Part shown: piece by piece, positions 9,382 to 18,105 of the stretch
Position numbering within the stretch: the first letter of the stretch is position 1
Layout: each line of letters begins with the position of its first letter
Source of the DNA: Reyranella massiliensis 521
Lineage (GTDB): Bacteria > Pseudomonadota > Alphaproteobacteria > Reyranellales > Reyranellaceae
Length of the DNA: 64,000 nucleotides
Reading direction: 5' to 3'
Assembly: GCF_000312425.1 (NCBI RefSeq)
Contig: NZ_HE997181.1
Coordinates: forward strand, 71,002-135,001
Notes under the pieces: model-generated
The model's database searches: none
What the model saw: only the letters and a program-made list of their open reading frames with translations
What the model was told of the DNA's origin: nothing
Position numbers and translations under genes: made by a program

Positions 9382-9410
9382 TATATAGGCGCTTCCGAGG
9401 CGTTTTTGAA
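9382..9410 (-). promoter_or_regulatory. promoter for ssrA
   Basis: On the minus strand TTCAAA (9410-9405), a 17-base spacer and TATATA (9387-9382) lie directly before the first hairpin of the tmRNA, so transcription would start near 9375. The -10 is strong, the -35 moderate. Confidence 0.5.
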
Positions 9411-9494
9411 GGCAAGGCGGAGCCCTCCGCTTTTCCCCATGGTGGCCCCGACCGGCGGCCCATAGAGTCCGCCGCCAACGTAGGAAAACGAACA

Positions 9495-10430
9495 ATGCCC
9501 CTCTCCACCGACCAACAGGCTGAGATCGACCAGGCCCGGGCCGGCGCGCAGCCCACCCTGCGCCCGATCGCCCCGGCGCTGGAAGAAATTCTCTATCAGG
9601 CGCTGCCGGTGCTCGATCACGGCTTCGTTCGCGTCGTCGATTACATGGGAGACGATGCGGCCGTCGTGCAGGCGGCGCGTGTGAGCTATGGTCGCGGCAC
9701 CAAGAAGGTCAGCGAGGATCGCGGGCTGATCAACTATCTCATGCGGCATCGTCACACGACGCCGTTCGAGATGTGCGAAATCAAATATCACGTGAAGCTG
9801 CCGATCTTCGTGGCGCGCCAGTGGATCCGCCATCGCACCGCCAACGTGAACGAATACTCGGCGCGCTACTCGATCCTCGACAACGAATTCTACATTCCGA
9901 AGCCCGAGCATCTCGCGGCGCAAAGCCAGCAGAACCGCCAGGGTCGCGACGCCGTGCTGGCCGGCAAGGAGGCGGAGCGCGTCTTCGCCCTGCTGAAGAA
10001 GGACGCCGAGCTCGTCTACGAGCACTATATGGAGATGCTGAACGAGGGCGATACCGGCGAGCCGCTCGACCCGGAACGTTCCGGTCTGGCGCGCGAGCTG
10101 GCGCGCATGAACCTGTCGCTCGGCTTCTACACCCAGTGGTACTGGAAGACGAACCTGCACAATCTCATGCATTTCCTGTCGCTGCGCGCCGATGCTCATG
10201 CGCAGTATGAGATCCGCGTCTACGCCGAGGTGATGCTCGACACGCTCAAGCGCTGGTGTCCGATCAGCCACGACGCGTTCGTCGAATACCGGATGGGCGG
10301 CACGCATCTGTCGAAGACCGGCCTCGCGATCGTCAAGCGCCTGCTGGCGGGCGAGGCGGTCGACCAGAAGTCGAGCGGCATGAGCGCGCGCGAATGGCGC
10401 GAGCTGATGGCTGCACTCGGCCGGTCCTGA
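9495..10430 (+). CDS. thyX: FAD-dependent thymidylate synthase ThyX
   Basis: A 311-residue flavin-dependent enzyme that methylates dUMP to dTMP using methylene-tetrahydrofolate and NADPH. The ThyX motif RHR-x7-S is present as R112-H113-R114 to S122 within [15 protein letters not shown]. Further conserved parts are [20 protein letters not shown] and [22 protein letters not shown]. The protein is somewhat longer than the 220-250 residue minimum, as is usual in alphaproteobacteria. The ATG at 9495 is preceded by AGGAAAACGA. It is divergent from ssrA and is followed 13 bases later by an acetyltransferase gene. Confidence 0.96.
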   Translation: MPLSTDQQAEIDQARAGAQPTLRPIAPALEEILYQALPVLDHGFVRVVDYMGDDAAVVQAARVSYGRGTKKVSEDRGLINYLMRHRHTTPFEMCEIKYHVKLPIFVARQWIRHRTANVNEYSARYSILDNEFYIPKPEHLAAQSQQNRQGRDAVLAGKEAERVFALLKKDAELVYEHYMEMLNEGDTGEPLDPERSGLARELARMNLSLGFYTQWYWKTNLHNLMHFLSLRADAHAQYEIRVYAEVMLDTLKRWCPISHDAFVEYRMGGTHLSKTGLAIVKRLLAGEAVDQKSSGMSAREWRELMAALGRS

Positions 10431-10443
10431 CGGCAGGCGGACG

Positions 10444-10998
10444 ATGGAAACGCCGATCCGCGATCCTGGCCGGCTGCGCCTGTTGCGTGAGCGCGTGCGC
10501 GATGGCGAAGCGATCGAGGGCATGAACGAGGCGGCCTTCGGGCCCGACCGCCAGCACAAGACGGTCTATCGCCTGCGTGAGGACGTGAAGCCAATCAAGG
10601 AACTCTGCTTCGTCGCCATCGACCAGAAGGGCCGCATGGTGGCGTCGATCCGCAACTGGCCGATCCTGATCAACGAGCGCTGGCCGGCGGTGCTGCTGGG
10701 CCCGCTCGCCATTGCGCCCGAACTGCGCGGGCTGGGCTACGGCAAGGCGTTGATGTGGCACTCGATGGCGCAGTCGCGCATGCTGGGCCACAGCCGCATC
10801 ATCCTGGTCGGCGACCCCGAATACTATAATCAGTTCGGCTTTCGCCGCGATCTGGCACTCAACATCCAGCTTCCCGGCTGGGTCGAGGAGCGCCGGTTCC
10901 TGGCCCTCGAACTCGTCGCCGGCGCCATGATCGGCGTCCACGGCATGATCGGAAAATGGCAGCCCGGCTGGCGCCCCGGCCGCAAGCGCAAGAAGTAG
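10444..10998 (+). CDS. GNAT family N-acetyltransferase (YhbS-like)
   Basis: A 184-residue acetyltransferase of the GNAT fold. The acetyl-CoA-binding motif A is seen in LGPLAIAPELRGLGYGKAL (about 95-113), and GDPEYYNQFGF (about 123-133) is characteristic of YhbS-like members. The C-terminus is very basic (RPGRKRKK). The acetyl acceptor cannot be predicted. It lies 13 bases downstream of thyX, likely cotranscribed, and abuts the stop of the convergent mrp gene with no gap between them. Confidence 0.85.
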   Translation: METPIRDPGRLRLLRERVRDGEAIEGMNEAAFGPDRQHKTVYRLREDVKPIKELCFVAIDQKGRMVASIRNWPILINERWPAVLLGPLAIAPELRGLGYGKALMWHSMAQSRMLGHSRIILVGDPEYYNQFGFRRDLALNIQLPGWVEERRFLALELVAGAMIGVHGMIGKWQPGWRPGRKRKK

Positions 10999-12141
10999 CT
11001 ACTGCACCACGATCCGCGGCGCGGCGCGGGGGCCACGCTGGTTGGCCGAGAGCTGCTTCCAGACCCGGCCCGCGATGTTCTTGTAGACCTGCGCGTGCGC
11101 GCTCTCGGGCTTCGAAACGACAATGGGGTGTCCGCTGTCGGAGGTCGTGCGGATATCGAGATGCAGCGGGATCTCGCCCAGGAAGGGCACGCCGAGCTTG
11201 TCGGCTTCTTCGTGGGCGCCGCCATGGCCGAAAATCTCGGCGCGCTCGCCGCACTTGGGGCAGAGGAAGTAGCTCATGTTCTCGACGATGCCGAGGACGG
11301 GCACGGCGACCTTGCGGAACATGTTGAGACCCTTGCGCGCATCGACTAGGGCAATGTCCTGCGGCGTCGAGACGATGACGGCGCCGGCCAGCGCCACGCG
11401 CTGCGCCAGGGTGAGCTGGGCATCGCCGGTCCCGGGCGGCATGTCGACCACCAGGACGTCGAGATCGCCCCACTGAACGTCGCGCAGCATCTGCTCCAGC
11501 GCGCTCGACACCATGGGGCCGCGCCAGATCATCGGCGTGTCCTCGGCCACGATGTAGCCGATCGACATCGTCTTGATCCCGTAACGCTCGATCGGTTTCA
11601 GTTGCTTGCCGTCGATCGACTCGGGCTTCTCCTTGACGTCGAGCATGCGCGGCATGGAGGGGCCGTAGATGTCGGCGTCGAGAAGGCCGGTCGATATGCC
11701 GTTGGCGGCCAGTCCGAGGGCCAGATTGACCGCTGTCGTCGACTTGCCGACACCGCCCTTGCCCGAGGCGACGGCAATGATGTGCTTCACGCCCGGCACC
11801 TCGATGCGGCCGCCGCCGCCCGTGGTCTTGCCGCCGGGAGCGTGGCTGTGTCCGTGCCGGCCGCCCGGTGCGGGAGGGGGCGGCTGTGCAGGCCGTTCGG
11901 ACGTCATGACGGCCGTCGCTGACAACACGCCCGGCATGGCGCGTACTGCCTGTTCGCAGGCCTGACGCAAAGGCTCCAGTGCGGGACCGCGTGACGGGTC
12001 GACGTCGAGGGTGATTGCGACGTGCCCGCCGCGTGTGGCAATGCCGCCCACCATGCCGAGAGCCGCGACGCTGCGTCCTGTCGCGGGATCGATGATGGTC
12101 TCAAGAACCTTGCGGACGGCTGATTCGCTTATTTCCGCCAT
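10999..12141 (-). CDS. mrp: Mrp/ApbC-type Fe-S cluster carrier ATPase
   Basis: A 380-residue P-loop NTPase of the Mrp/NBP35 family, which carries and transfers Fe-S clusters in the cytoplasm. It has an N-terminal MIP18/DUF59-like domain (residues 1-85, starting SESAVRKVLETIIDPATG), a flexible Gly/Pro/His linker, and the ATPase with deviant Walker A SGKGGVGKSTT. The cluster-binding CxxC is visible in YFLCPKCGERAEIFG. The open frame extends far upstream, but the family start MAEISESAVRKV fixes the ATG at 12141. It is divergent from hflK with 141 bases between. A plausible client nearby is the Fe-S fumarase, which is inference. Confidence 0.93.
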   Translation of the reverse strand: MAEISESAVRKVLETIIDPATGRSVAALGMVGGIATRGGHVAITLDVDPSRGPALEPLRQACEQAVRAMPGVLSATAVMTSERPAQPPPPAPGGRHGHSHAPGGKTTGGGGRIEVPGVKHIIAVASGKGGVGKSTTAVNLALGLAANGISTGLLDADIYGPSMPRMLDVKEKPESIDGKQLKPIERYGIKTMSIGYIVAEDTPMIWRGPMVSSALEQMLRDVQWGDLDVLVVDMPPGTGDAQLTLAQRVALAGAVIVSTPQDIALVDARKGLNMFRKVAVPVLGIVENMSYFLCPKCGERAEIFGHGGAHEEADKLGVPFLGEIPLHLDIRTTSDSGHPIVVSKPESAHAQVYKNIAGRVWKQLSANQRGPRAAPRIVVQ

Positions 12142-12282
12142 GATCCGATGCTTCCGCTGACCGGCAATTTCGTGTCGCCGCTTGATTGAAGGAGTGCCTG
12201 CCGTCACATATATGCAGCGCGGCGTGAAATCAAAAGCGACAATGCGCCAAGGCGAGGCAGTGAGAGCGGCTCTGAGGTGAAA

Positions 12283-13503
12283 ATGGCGTGGAATAACAAC
12301 GGCGGCGGCGGCCCCTGGGGCGGCGGCGGTGGTAGCGGCGGCAGCGGCGGCGGCGGCCCTTGGGGCGGCGGTGGCGGCGGCGGCGGGAACCGTGGCGGCG
12401 GTGGCGGCGGCCCGTTCGGTTCGCGGCGCCCCCCGGACATGGAAGACGTCATTCGCAAGGGCCAGGAGCGCCTCAAGAATCTCATCCCCGGCGGCTTCGG
12501 CTCCTACAAGGGCATCGCGCTCGTCGTGTTGGGTGCGCTGGTGGTCTGGCTCGTCACCGGCTTCTTCCGCGTGCAGCCCAACCAGCAGGCGATTCAGCTC
12601 GTGTTCGGCAAGCCTTATGGCAAGCCGGTCGAGCCCGGCCTGCACTACAACCTGCCCAGCCCGATCGGTAACGTCGTCGTGGTCAACGTGCAGGATCAGC
12701 GCCGCGTCGTGATCGGTTCGCGCGGCAATCAGGTCAGCACGCCCTACAATCGTGGCCCGCGCCCGACCTCGACGGAAAACCTGATGCTGACCGGCGACGA
12801 GAACATCGTCGACATCGAGTTCGCGGTGCTGTGGCAGATCAAGGACGTGTTCAAGTACGCCTTCGACGTGCGCAATCCCGAAGAGAACGTGCGCGCCGGC
12901 GCCGAAGCCGCGATGCGCGAGGTGATCGGCAAGTCGAACCTGCAATATGCCCAGACAGAGGGCCGCAGCCGTATCGAGCAGGACACCAAGGATTTGCTGC
13001 AGGGCATTCTCGACGAGTACGGGCTGGGCGTGCGCATCTCGCAGATCCAGCTTCTGCGCGTCGACCCGCCGCAGGAAGTGATCGCGGCATTCCGCGACGT
13101 CCAGGCGGCACGTGCCGACAAGGAAAGGTTGATCAACGAAGGCAACACCTATCGCAATCAGCAGCTTCCGCGCGCCAAGGGTGAAGCGGAGTCGATCGTG
13201 CAGCGCTCCGAGGCCTACAAGGCGGAGATCGTAGCGCGCGCCAGCGGTGACGCTCAGCGTTTCGACCAGGTCTACGAGCAGTGGGCCAAGGCCAAGGACA
13301 TCACGACCGAGCGCCTCTACCTCGACACGATGGAAGAGGTGCTGCGCAATGTGAACAAGGTGCTGGTCGACAAGAACACCTCCGGCACAGGCGGTGTGCT
13401 GCCGTACCTGCCGTTGTCCGAGCTTAGGTCCGGCCAGCAGCCCGCGACTGGCGCGGCGCAACCACCCAGACAGCCACAGCCGCTGCCGGGAGCAACGCGA
13501 TGA
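12283..13503 (+). CDS. hflK: FtsH modulator HflK
   Basis: A 406-residue SPFH/prohibitin-type membrane protein. The N-terminus is extremely Gly-rich with PWGGGG repeats, then one membrane segment near residues 78-95 (IALVVLGALVVWLVTGFF), and the SPFH domain from RVQPNQQAIQLVFGK on, with the long helical end of the family. HflK and HflC assemble into a large cage around the protease FtsH on the periplasmic side. The ATG at 12283 fits GAGG six bases upstream better than the GTG at 12277. The stop overlaps the hflC start by four bases (ATGA), a translational coupling. Confidence 0.93.
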   Translation: MAWNNNGGGGPWGGGGGSGGSGGGGPWGGGGGGGGNRGGGGGGPFGSRRPPDMEDVIRKGQERLKNLIPGGFGSYKGIALVVLGALVVWLVTGFFRVQPNQQAIQLVFGKPYGKPVEPGLHYNLPSPIGNVVVVNVQDQRRVVIGSRGNQVSTPYNRGPRPTSTENLMLTGDENIVDIEFAVLWQIKDVFKYAFDVRNPEENVRAGAEAAMREVIGKSNLQYAQTEGRSRIEQDTKDLLQGILDEYGLGVRISQIQLLRVDPPQEVIAAFRDVQAARADKERLINEGNTYRNQQLPRAKGEAESIVQRSEAYKAEIVARASGDAQRFDQVYEQWAKAKDITTERLYLDTMEEVLRNVNKVLVDKNTSGTGGVLPYLPLSELRSGQQPATGAAQPPRQPQPLPGATR

Positions 13504-14390
13504 GCAACCGTTCGATCATTGCGCTGATTGCGCTCGCGGTCCTGGGCTTCCTGGTGACCCAGACCTTCTACACCGTCGACCCGACCAAGCAGGTTCTGGT
13601 GCGCCAGTTTGGCGCCATCGTGGGTGATCCCAAGACTGAGCCCGGTCTCTACGCCAAGATTCCGCTGGTGCAGGACATCCAGCGGATCGACCGCCGGCTG
13701 CTCGACTACGAAGCCGAGGAGTTCGAGGTCATCGCCGGCGATCAGAAGCGCCTCGTGGTCGATGCTTACGCCCGCTACAAGATCGTGGCGGCCAAGCTCT
13801 ATGCCCAGACCGTCCCCGGTGGGGAACCGGCCCTGCGCGGGCTGCTCGACTCGCTGATCAACTCGGAAATCCGCGGCGTTCTTTCCTCAGTGCCCCTGCA
13901 TGCAGTCCTGACGGACCAGCGCGCCAACCTGATGGACGAGATCACGAAGCGCGTGAACAGCAAGACCAAGGAGCTGGGCGTCCAGACCGTGGACGTGCGC
14001 ATCAAGCGCGCTGACCTGCCGCAGGCCAACTCGCAGTCGGTCTATAACCGCATGAAGACGGACCGCGAGCGCGAGGCCGGCCAGCTGCGCGCCGAGGGTG
14101 ACGAGGAGAATGCCCGCATCAAGGCAACGGCCGACCGCGAGGTCGCCGTCATCAAGGCGGATGCCGGCCTCAAGGGCCAGATCCTGAAAGGTGAAGCCGA
14201 TGCCGAGGCGACCCGGATCTACGCCCAGGCCTTCAGCAAGGACAAGGATTTCTATGCCTTCTACCGGCGCATGGAAGCCTACAAGCAGGCGTTCAGCTCG
14301 GGTGGCTCGACCATGCTGCTGAGCCCGGACAGCGACTTCTTCCGCTACTTCAACGATCCGTCTGGACCGGGGCCGAACAGCAAGAAGTAG
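13500..14390 (+). CDS. hflC: FtsH modulator HflC
   Basis: A 296-residue partner of HflK. A single N-terminal membrane segment (IIALIALAVLGFLVTQTFY) acts as signal anchor, followed by the SPFH domain (VDPTKQVLVRQFGAIVG, LYAKIPLVQDIQRIDRR) and the long charged helix ending at about residue 280. With HflK it forms the FtsH-surrounding complex that limits degradation of membrane proteins. The start overlaps the hflK stop, and a strong intrinsic terminator follows 20 bases after the stop, so the hflK-hflC pair is a complete unit. Confidence 0.94.
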   Translation: MSNRSIIALIALAVLGFLVTQTFYTVDPTKQVLVRQFGAIVGDPKTEPGLYAKIPLVQDIQRIDRRLLDYEAEEFEVIAGDQKRLVVDAYARYKIVAAKLYAQTVPGGEPALRGLLDSLINSEIRGVLSSVPLHAVLTDQRANLMDEITKRVNSKTKELGVQTVDVRIKRADLPQANSQSVYNRMKTDREREAGQLRAEGDEENARIKATADREVAVIKADAGLKGQILKGEADAEATRIYAQAFSKDKDFYAFYRRMEAYKQAFSSGGSTMLLSPDSDFFRYFNDPSGPGPNSKK

Positions 14391-14410
14391 TATCACCTGA
14401 AACCGTACGG

Positions 14411-14455
14411 AGCCGGCGGCTGTGGCAGTCCTGCCACGCCGCCGGTTCTTTTTTG
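14411..14455 (+). terminator. intrinsic terminator after hflC
   Basis: A long GC-rich stem (GCCGGCGGC with GCCGCCGG, extended by GTGGCAG with CTGCCAC) is followed by TTCTTTTTT. This is a textbook rho-independent terminator. Confidence 0.9.
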
Positions 14456-14600
14456 GTCAAAGCCGTAAAAGGCCGAAATAATCGGCAACATGACGGCCTC
14501 TTTATTTGCGCCACAATCTGCCCACATGTAGACAGTCACTCTAACGCGCGGCGCCGGCCGTTACCGACCGTAGGGCCCTGAGCGCCGTTGGAGGTCGGAC

Positions 14601-16097
14601 GTGATTCTGGCTGATTCTCATCGCTTTTTTCGGGGCGCCGCTCTTGCGGCTGTTGCAGCATTCGGCCTCGTGGTGACAGAGCCCGCCCTGGCTCGACAAC
14701 CCAATCAGGTTAATGAGAGCTTCGCCGAGCTGGTCGACAAGCTGATGCCGACTGTCGTCAACATCACGACCACTCAGAACGTGCCTCAGCAGGGGCCGCG
14801 CCTGCGCGACATGCCGCAGCTGCCGCCGGGCTCGCCGTTCGAGGAGCTGTTCAAGGAATTCTTCGACCGCCGGGGCGGCGGCGAGGAGCAGAAGCGCCGC
14901 GGCACGTCGCTGGGCTCCGGTTTCGTGATCGACGGTGAAGGCTACATCATCACCAACAATCACGTCATTCAGGGCGCCGAAGACATCACCGTCATCTTCA
15001 AGGACGACACCCAGCTCAAGGCCAAGCTGATCGGTTCCGACAGCCGCATCGACGTGGCCCTGCTCAAGGTCGAACCGCCGAACAAGAAGCTGCTGCCGGC
15101 GGCGAAGTGGGGCGATTCCGACAAGGAGCGCGTGGGCGACTGGGTGATCGCCATCGGCAATCCGTTCGGCCTCGGCCATTCGGTGACCGCGGGCATCATC
15201 TCGGCGCGCGGCCGTTCGCTGAACGATTCGCTGGACGACTACCTGCAGACCGACGCCGCCATCAACAAGGGCAATTCGGGCGGTCCGCTGTTCAACCAGG
15301 ACGGCGAGGTCATCGGCGTCAACACGGCCATCTACTCGCCGTCGGGCACCAATGCGGGCCTCGCCTTCTCGATCCCGTCCAACCTCGTGAAGCAGGTCGC
15401 CGACCAGCTGCGCGAGTTCGGCCGGGTGAAGCGCGGCTGGATCGGCGTCAGCTACCAGAGCGTCACCGACGATATCGCCGACTCCTTCGGCCTCGACCGC
15501 GCGCGCGGCGTACTGGTGGCCAATGTCACTGTCGACAGCCCGGCTGCCAAGGCCGGCCTCAAGCGCAACGACATCATCCTCTCCTTCGGGGGGCAGGACG
15601 TGCTCGACCTGCGCCGCTTCCCCCGGGTGGTCGCCAACTCCCGCGTCGGCAGCACGGTCGACGTCGTGGTGTGGCGTGGTGGCAAGGAAGTGCCGCTGAA
15701 GCTGCGCGTCGGCGAGCAAGAAGAGGCGGACAAGCAGAACGCCTCGGCCCAGGGCACCCAAAAGAAGCCCGCCGAACCCGACCAGCAGATCACCTCGACG
15801 ATCGAGCAGCTCGGCCTGACCCTGCAGAAGGTCACCGACCAGCTGCGCGAGCGCTATGGTCTGAGCGACCAGATCAAGGGTGTGGTCATCACCAAGGTTG
15901 CGGCCAACAGCCCGGCCGCCGAGAAGCAGCTTCAGGCGGGCGACGTTATCCTTGAAGTCGACCAGAAGCCGGTGACGACCCCGCAGGAGGTCACCGATCT
16001 GGTGACGAAGCTGCAGCAGCAGAAGAAGCGTTCGGTGTTGCTGTTCGTCGAACGCCAGGGCGATCCGCGCTTCGCCGCGCTGCGCCTGACGAAGTAG
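14601..16097 (+). CDS. degP: Do/DegP-type periplasmic serine protease
   Basis: A 498-residue HtrA protease with an N-terminal signal sequence (hydrophobic stretch about 12-28, cleavage probably after ALA near 31). The catalytic triad is His121 in TNNHVIQG, Asp151 in RIDVALLKV and Ser226 in GNSGGPLF. Two PDZ domains follow (about 275-370 and 390-495; the second includes VVITKVAANSPAA). It degrades or refolds damaged periplasmic proteins. The start is a GTG at 14601 with GGAGG six bases before. Placed right behind hflKC, it extends a protein quality-control region, though a terminator separates them. Confidence 0.95.
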   Translation: MILADSHRFFRGAALAAVAAFGLVVTEPALARQPNQVNESFAELVDKLMPTVVNITTTQNVPQQGPRLRDMPQLPPGSPFEELFKEFFDRRGGGEEQKRRGTSLGSGFVIDGEGYIITNNHVIQGAEDITVIFKDDTQLKAKLIGSDSRIDVALLKVEPPNKKLLPAAKWGDSDKERVGDWVIAIGNPFGLGHSVTAGIISARGRSLNDSLDDYLQTDAAINKGNSGGPLFNQDGEVIGVNTAIYSPSGTNAGLAFSIPSNLVKQVADQLREFGRVKRGWIGVSYQSVTDDIADSFGLDRARGVLVANVTVDSPAAKAGLKRNDIILSFGGQDVLDLRRFPRVVANSRVGSTVDVVVWRGGKEVPLKLRVGEQEEADKQNASAQGTQKKPAEPDQQITSTIEQLGLTLQKVTDQLRERYGLSDQIKGVVITKVAANSPAAEKQLQAGDVILEVDQKPVTTPQEVTDLVTKLQQQKKRSVLLFVERQGDPRFAALRLTK

Positions 16098-16117
16098 CGC
16101 CGCGGCCACTACGAAAG

Positions 16118-16152
16118 AAAAAGGGCCCTGCTCGCAAGAGCTGGGCCCTTTT
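16118..16152. terminator. bidirectional terminator between degP and an oxidoreductase gene
   Basis: GGGCCC-TGCTC and GAGC-TGGGCCC form the stem, with an A-run on the left and T-run on the right, so it can serve both converging genes. Confidence 0.8.
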
Positions 16153-16174
16153 CCATGGAGCGCCCCTTAAGACG

Positions 16175-17176
16175 CTAGACCTTCACCACGAGTTTGCCGA
16201 AATTCTCACCCTTGAGCAGGCCCATGAAGGCCTGCGGGGCGGCGGTCAGGCCGTCGACCACGGTCTCCCGGCTCTTGAGCTTGCCCGCCTTCACCAGCCC
16301 GCCGACCTCGTTCACGAAGTCGCCCATCAGGGCTGCGTGGTCGGAGACGATGAAGCCCTGCAGGTTGAGTCGGCGTTGCACGATGGTGAACATCTTGGGC
16401 GGCCCGGCCATCGGCTCCTTGTCCTGGTATTCCGAGATCGCGCCACAGAAAGCGACGCGGCCGAAATTGTTCAGCCGCTCGAACACGGCGTGGAAGATCT
16501 TGCCGCCGACATTCTCGAAATCGGCATCGATGCCCTGCGGGCAGAGCTTGTCCAGCACGGCGCCATAGTCGCGCTCCGTCTTGTGGTTGAAGCAGGCGTC
16601 GTAGCCCGCCTCGCGCACCGCCCACTGGCACTTCTGCTCGTCTCCGGCGCAGCCCACGACCTTCGCGCCGGCGAGCTTGGCGAGCTGGCCCGCCACCTGG
16701 CCCACCGCGCCGGTGGCGGCCGAGACGAACACGGTCTCTCCGGCCTTGGGCTTGCAGATGTGCTTCATGCCGTACCAGGCGGTGAAGCTCGGCATGCCCA
16801 GCACGCCAAGGTGGGCCGAGAGGGGGATGCCCGACGCGTCGATCTTGCGCAGGCCCTTGCCGTCGTGGAGCGTGTGGGTCGCCCAGTCCAGCATGCCCAT
16901 CACGATGTCGCCCTTGGCGAAGCGCGGGTTCCTGGACTCCACCACCTCGCCGACCGAGCCGCCGGTCAGCGGCTTGTCGAGCTCGAAGGGCGGCGTGTAG
17001 GAGCGCAGCTCGGTCATGCGCGGCCGCATGTAGGGATCGAGCGAGAGGAAGCGCGAACGGATCAGGATCTGACCGTCGGCAAGCGCTGCCAGGGTCGCCG
17101 TTTCGTTGCGGAAGCAATCTGCGGTGACGTCGCCTACCGGGCGCTTGGCGAGGACGATGCGTTGGATCTGGGTCAT
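16175..17176 (-). CDS. NADP-dependent zinc-free oxidoreductase (MDR family, CurA-like)
   Basis: A 333-residue medium-chain reductase of the leukotriene B4 dehydrogenase/CurA type. The start TQIQRIVLAKRPVG, the segment FLSLDPYMRPRM and the nucleotide-binding loop SAATGAVGQVAGQLAKL are all characteristic, and the zinc-binding cysteines of true alcohol dehydrogenases are absent. Such enzymes reduce the double bond of enones using NADPH; the substrate is not predictable. It overlaps the upstream serB gene by four bases, so the two are cotranscribed on the minus strand. Confidence 0.88.
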   Translation of the reverse strand: MTQIQRIVLAKRPVGDVTADCFRNETATLAALADGQILIRSRFLSLDPYMRPRMTELRSYTPPFELDKPLTGGSVGEVVESRNPRFAKGDIVMGMLDWATHTLHDGKGLRKIDASGIPLSAHLGVLGMPSFTAWYGMKHICKPKAGETVFVSAATGAVGQVAGQLAKLAGAKVVGCAGDEQKCQWAVREAGYDACFNHKTERDYGAVLDKLCPQGIDADFENVGGKIFHAVFERLNNFGRVAFCGAISEYQDKEPMAGPPKMFTIVQRRLNLQGFIVSDHAALMGDFVNEVGGLVKAGKLKSRETVVDGLTAAPQAFMGLLKGENFGKLVVKV

Positions 17177-18054
17177 GGGTCTTTCCTCTCTTCGAAGTCG
17201 GTGCGGCGATAGCCCTGCAGGTAGAGCAGGGCGGTGAGATCGCCATGGTCGATACGCGCCCGAACCTGTGCCGCGACGGTCGGCTTGGCGTGGTAGGCGA
17301 CGCCGAGGCCTGCGGCCTGCAGCATCGGCAGATCGTTGGCGCCGTCGCCGACGGTGACGGCGTCGGCTGCCGCGACGCCGCGTTCGCCGGCGAGTCGCTG
17401 AAGGGCGGCGAGCTTCGCCTCCTTGCCGAGGATCGGCGGTTCGACCGTTCCCAGGAGCGCCTTGCCGTCATGCTTCAGGACGTTGGCGGCGTCGAAATCG
17501 AAGCCCAATGACCGGCGCACCATCGCGGTGAAATAGGTGAACCCGCCGGAGACCAGCGCGCAATAGGCGCCGTGCTTCTTCATGGTAGCGACCAGCGTGG
17601 CGCCGCCGGGCATATAGCGCATGCGTGTCGCGGCCTCGTCGAGCTTTCCTACGGACAGACCCTTCAGCAGGTCCACGCGCTCGCTCAAGGCGCCGGCGAA
17701 ATCGATCTCGCCATTCATGGCGCGGGCCGTGATGCCGGCGATCTTCTCGCGCAGGCCCAGGAAGTCGGCCAGTTCGTCCAGCATTTCGTTGTGAATCATG
17801 GTCGATTCCATGTCGGCCACGAGCAGCTTCTTGCGCCGGCCGGCGGCAGGCAGCGCAACGGCATCGACACCGGCCAGCTTGACCGGACCTGCCGGCCCGT
17901 CGAACGGTAGATCGCAGGCGATGCCGGGTGCCAGCCAGTCGGGCGTGCCGACCCTGGCGCCGGCGGTGTGCAGCATTTCTGTCGCAGCTTCGAGAACGGC
18001 GGCAGTGAGTGCCGGCCGGGCGGGATCGGAGATCAGGACGAGGACGTTTTTCAC
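17173..18054 (-). CDS. serB: phosphoserine phosphatase SerB
   Basis: A 293-residue HAD-family enzyme catalysing the last step of serine synthesis. After a roughly 80-residue N-terminal domain comes motif I VADMESTMI (nucleophile Asp), then the cap MNGEIDFAGALSERV, motif II LVSGGF and motifs III/IV in VGDGANDLPML. The second acidic residue of motif I is Glu where most SerB proteins have Asp (DxDST). The rest of the active site is intact. The start lies 51 bases from the divergent miaA gene, and the stop overlaps the following oxidoreductase. Confidence 0.92.
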   Translation of the reverse strand: MKNVLVLISDPARPALTAAVLEAATEMLHTAGARVGTPDWLAPGIACDLPFDGPAGPVKLAGVDAVALPAAGRRKKLLVADMESTMIHNEMLDELADFLGLREKIAGITARAMNGEIDFAGALSERVDLLKGLSVGKLDEAATRMRYMPGGATLVATMKKHGAYCALVSGGFTYFTAMVRRSLGFDFDAANVLKHDGKALLGTVEPPILGKEAKLAALQRLAGERGVAAADAVTVGDGANDLPMLQAAGLGVAYHAKPTVAAQVRARIDHGDLTALLYLQGYRRTDFEERKDP

Positions 18055-18105
18055 GCTCCGGCTCTAGCGGTGGGGTCGTGGATTTGCAATCTGTGCGCCG
18101 GTCTC

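Noticed and set aside
9172..9556. Short open frames on both strands across 9172-9556
   Set aside because: They lie in the tmRNA gene and its promoter; the RNA structure and tag frame explain the region.
12301..12420. Dense GGC repeats considered as a CRISPR-like or satellite repeat
   Set aside because: They are irregular and translate to the Gly-rich N-terminus of HflK, a known feature of that protein.
12142..13461. Upstream extension of the mrp frame to 820 residues
   Set aside because: It lies antisense to hflK; Mrp homologues start at the ATG 12141.
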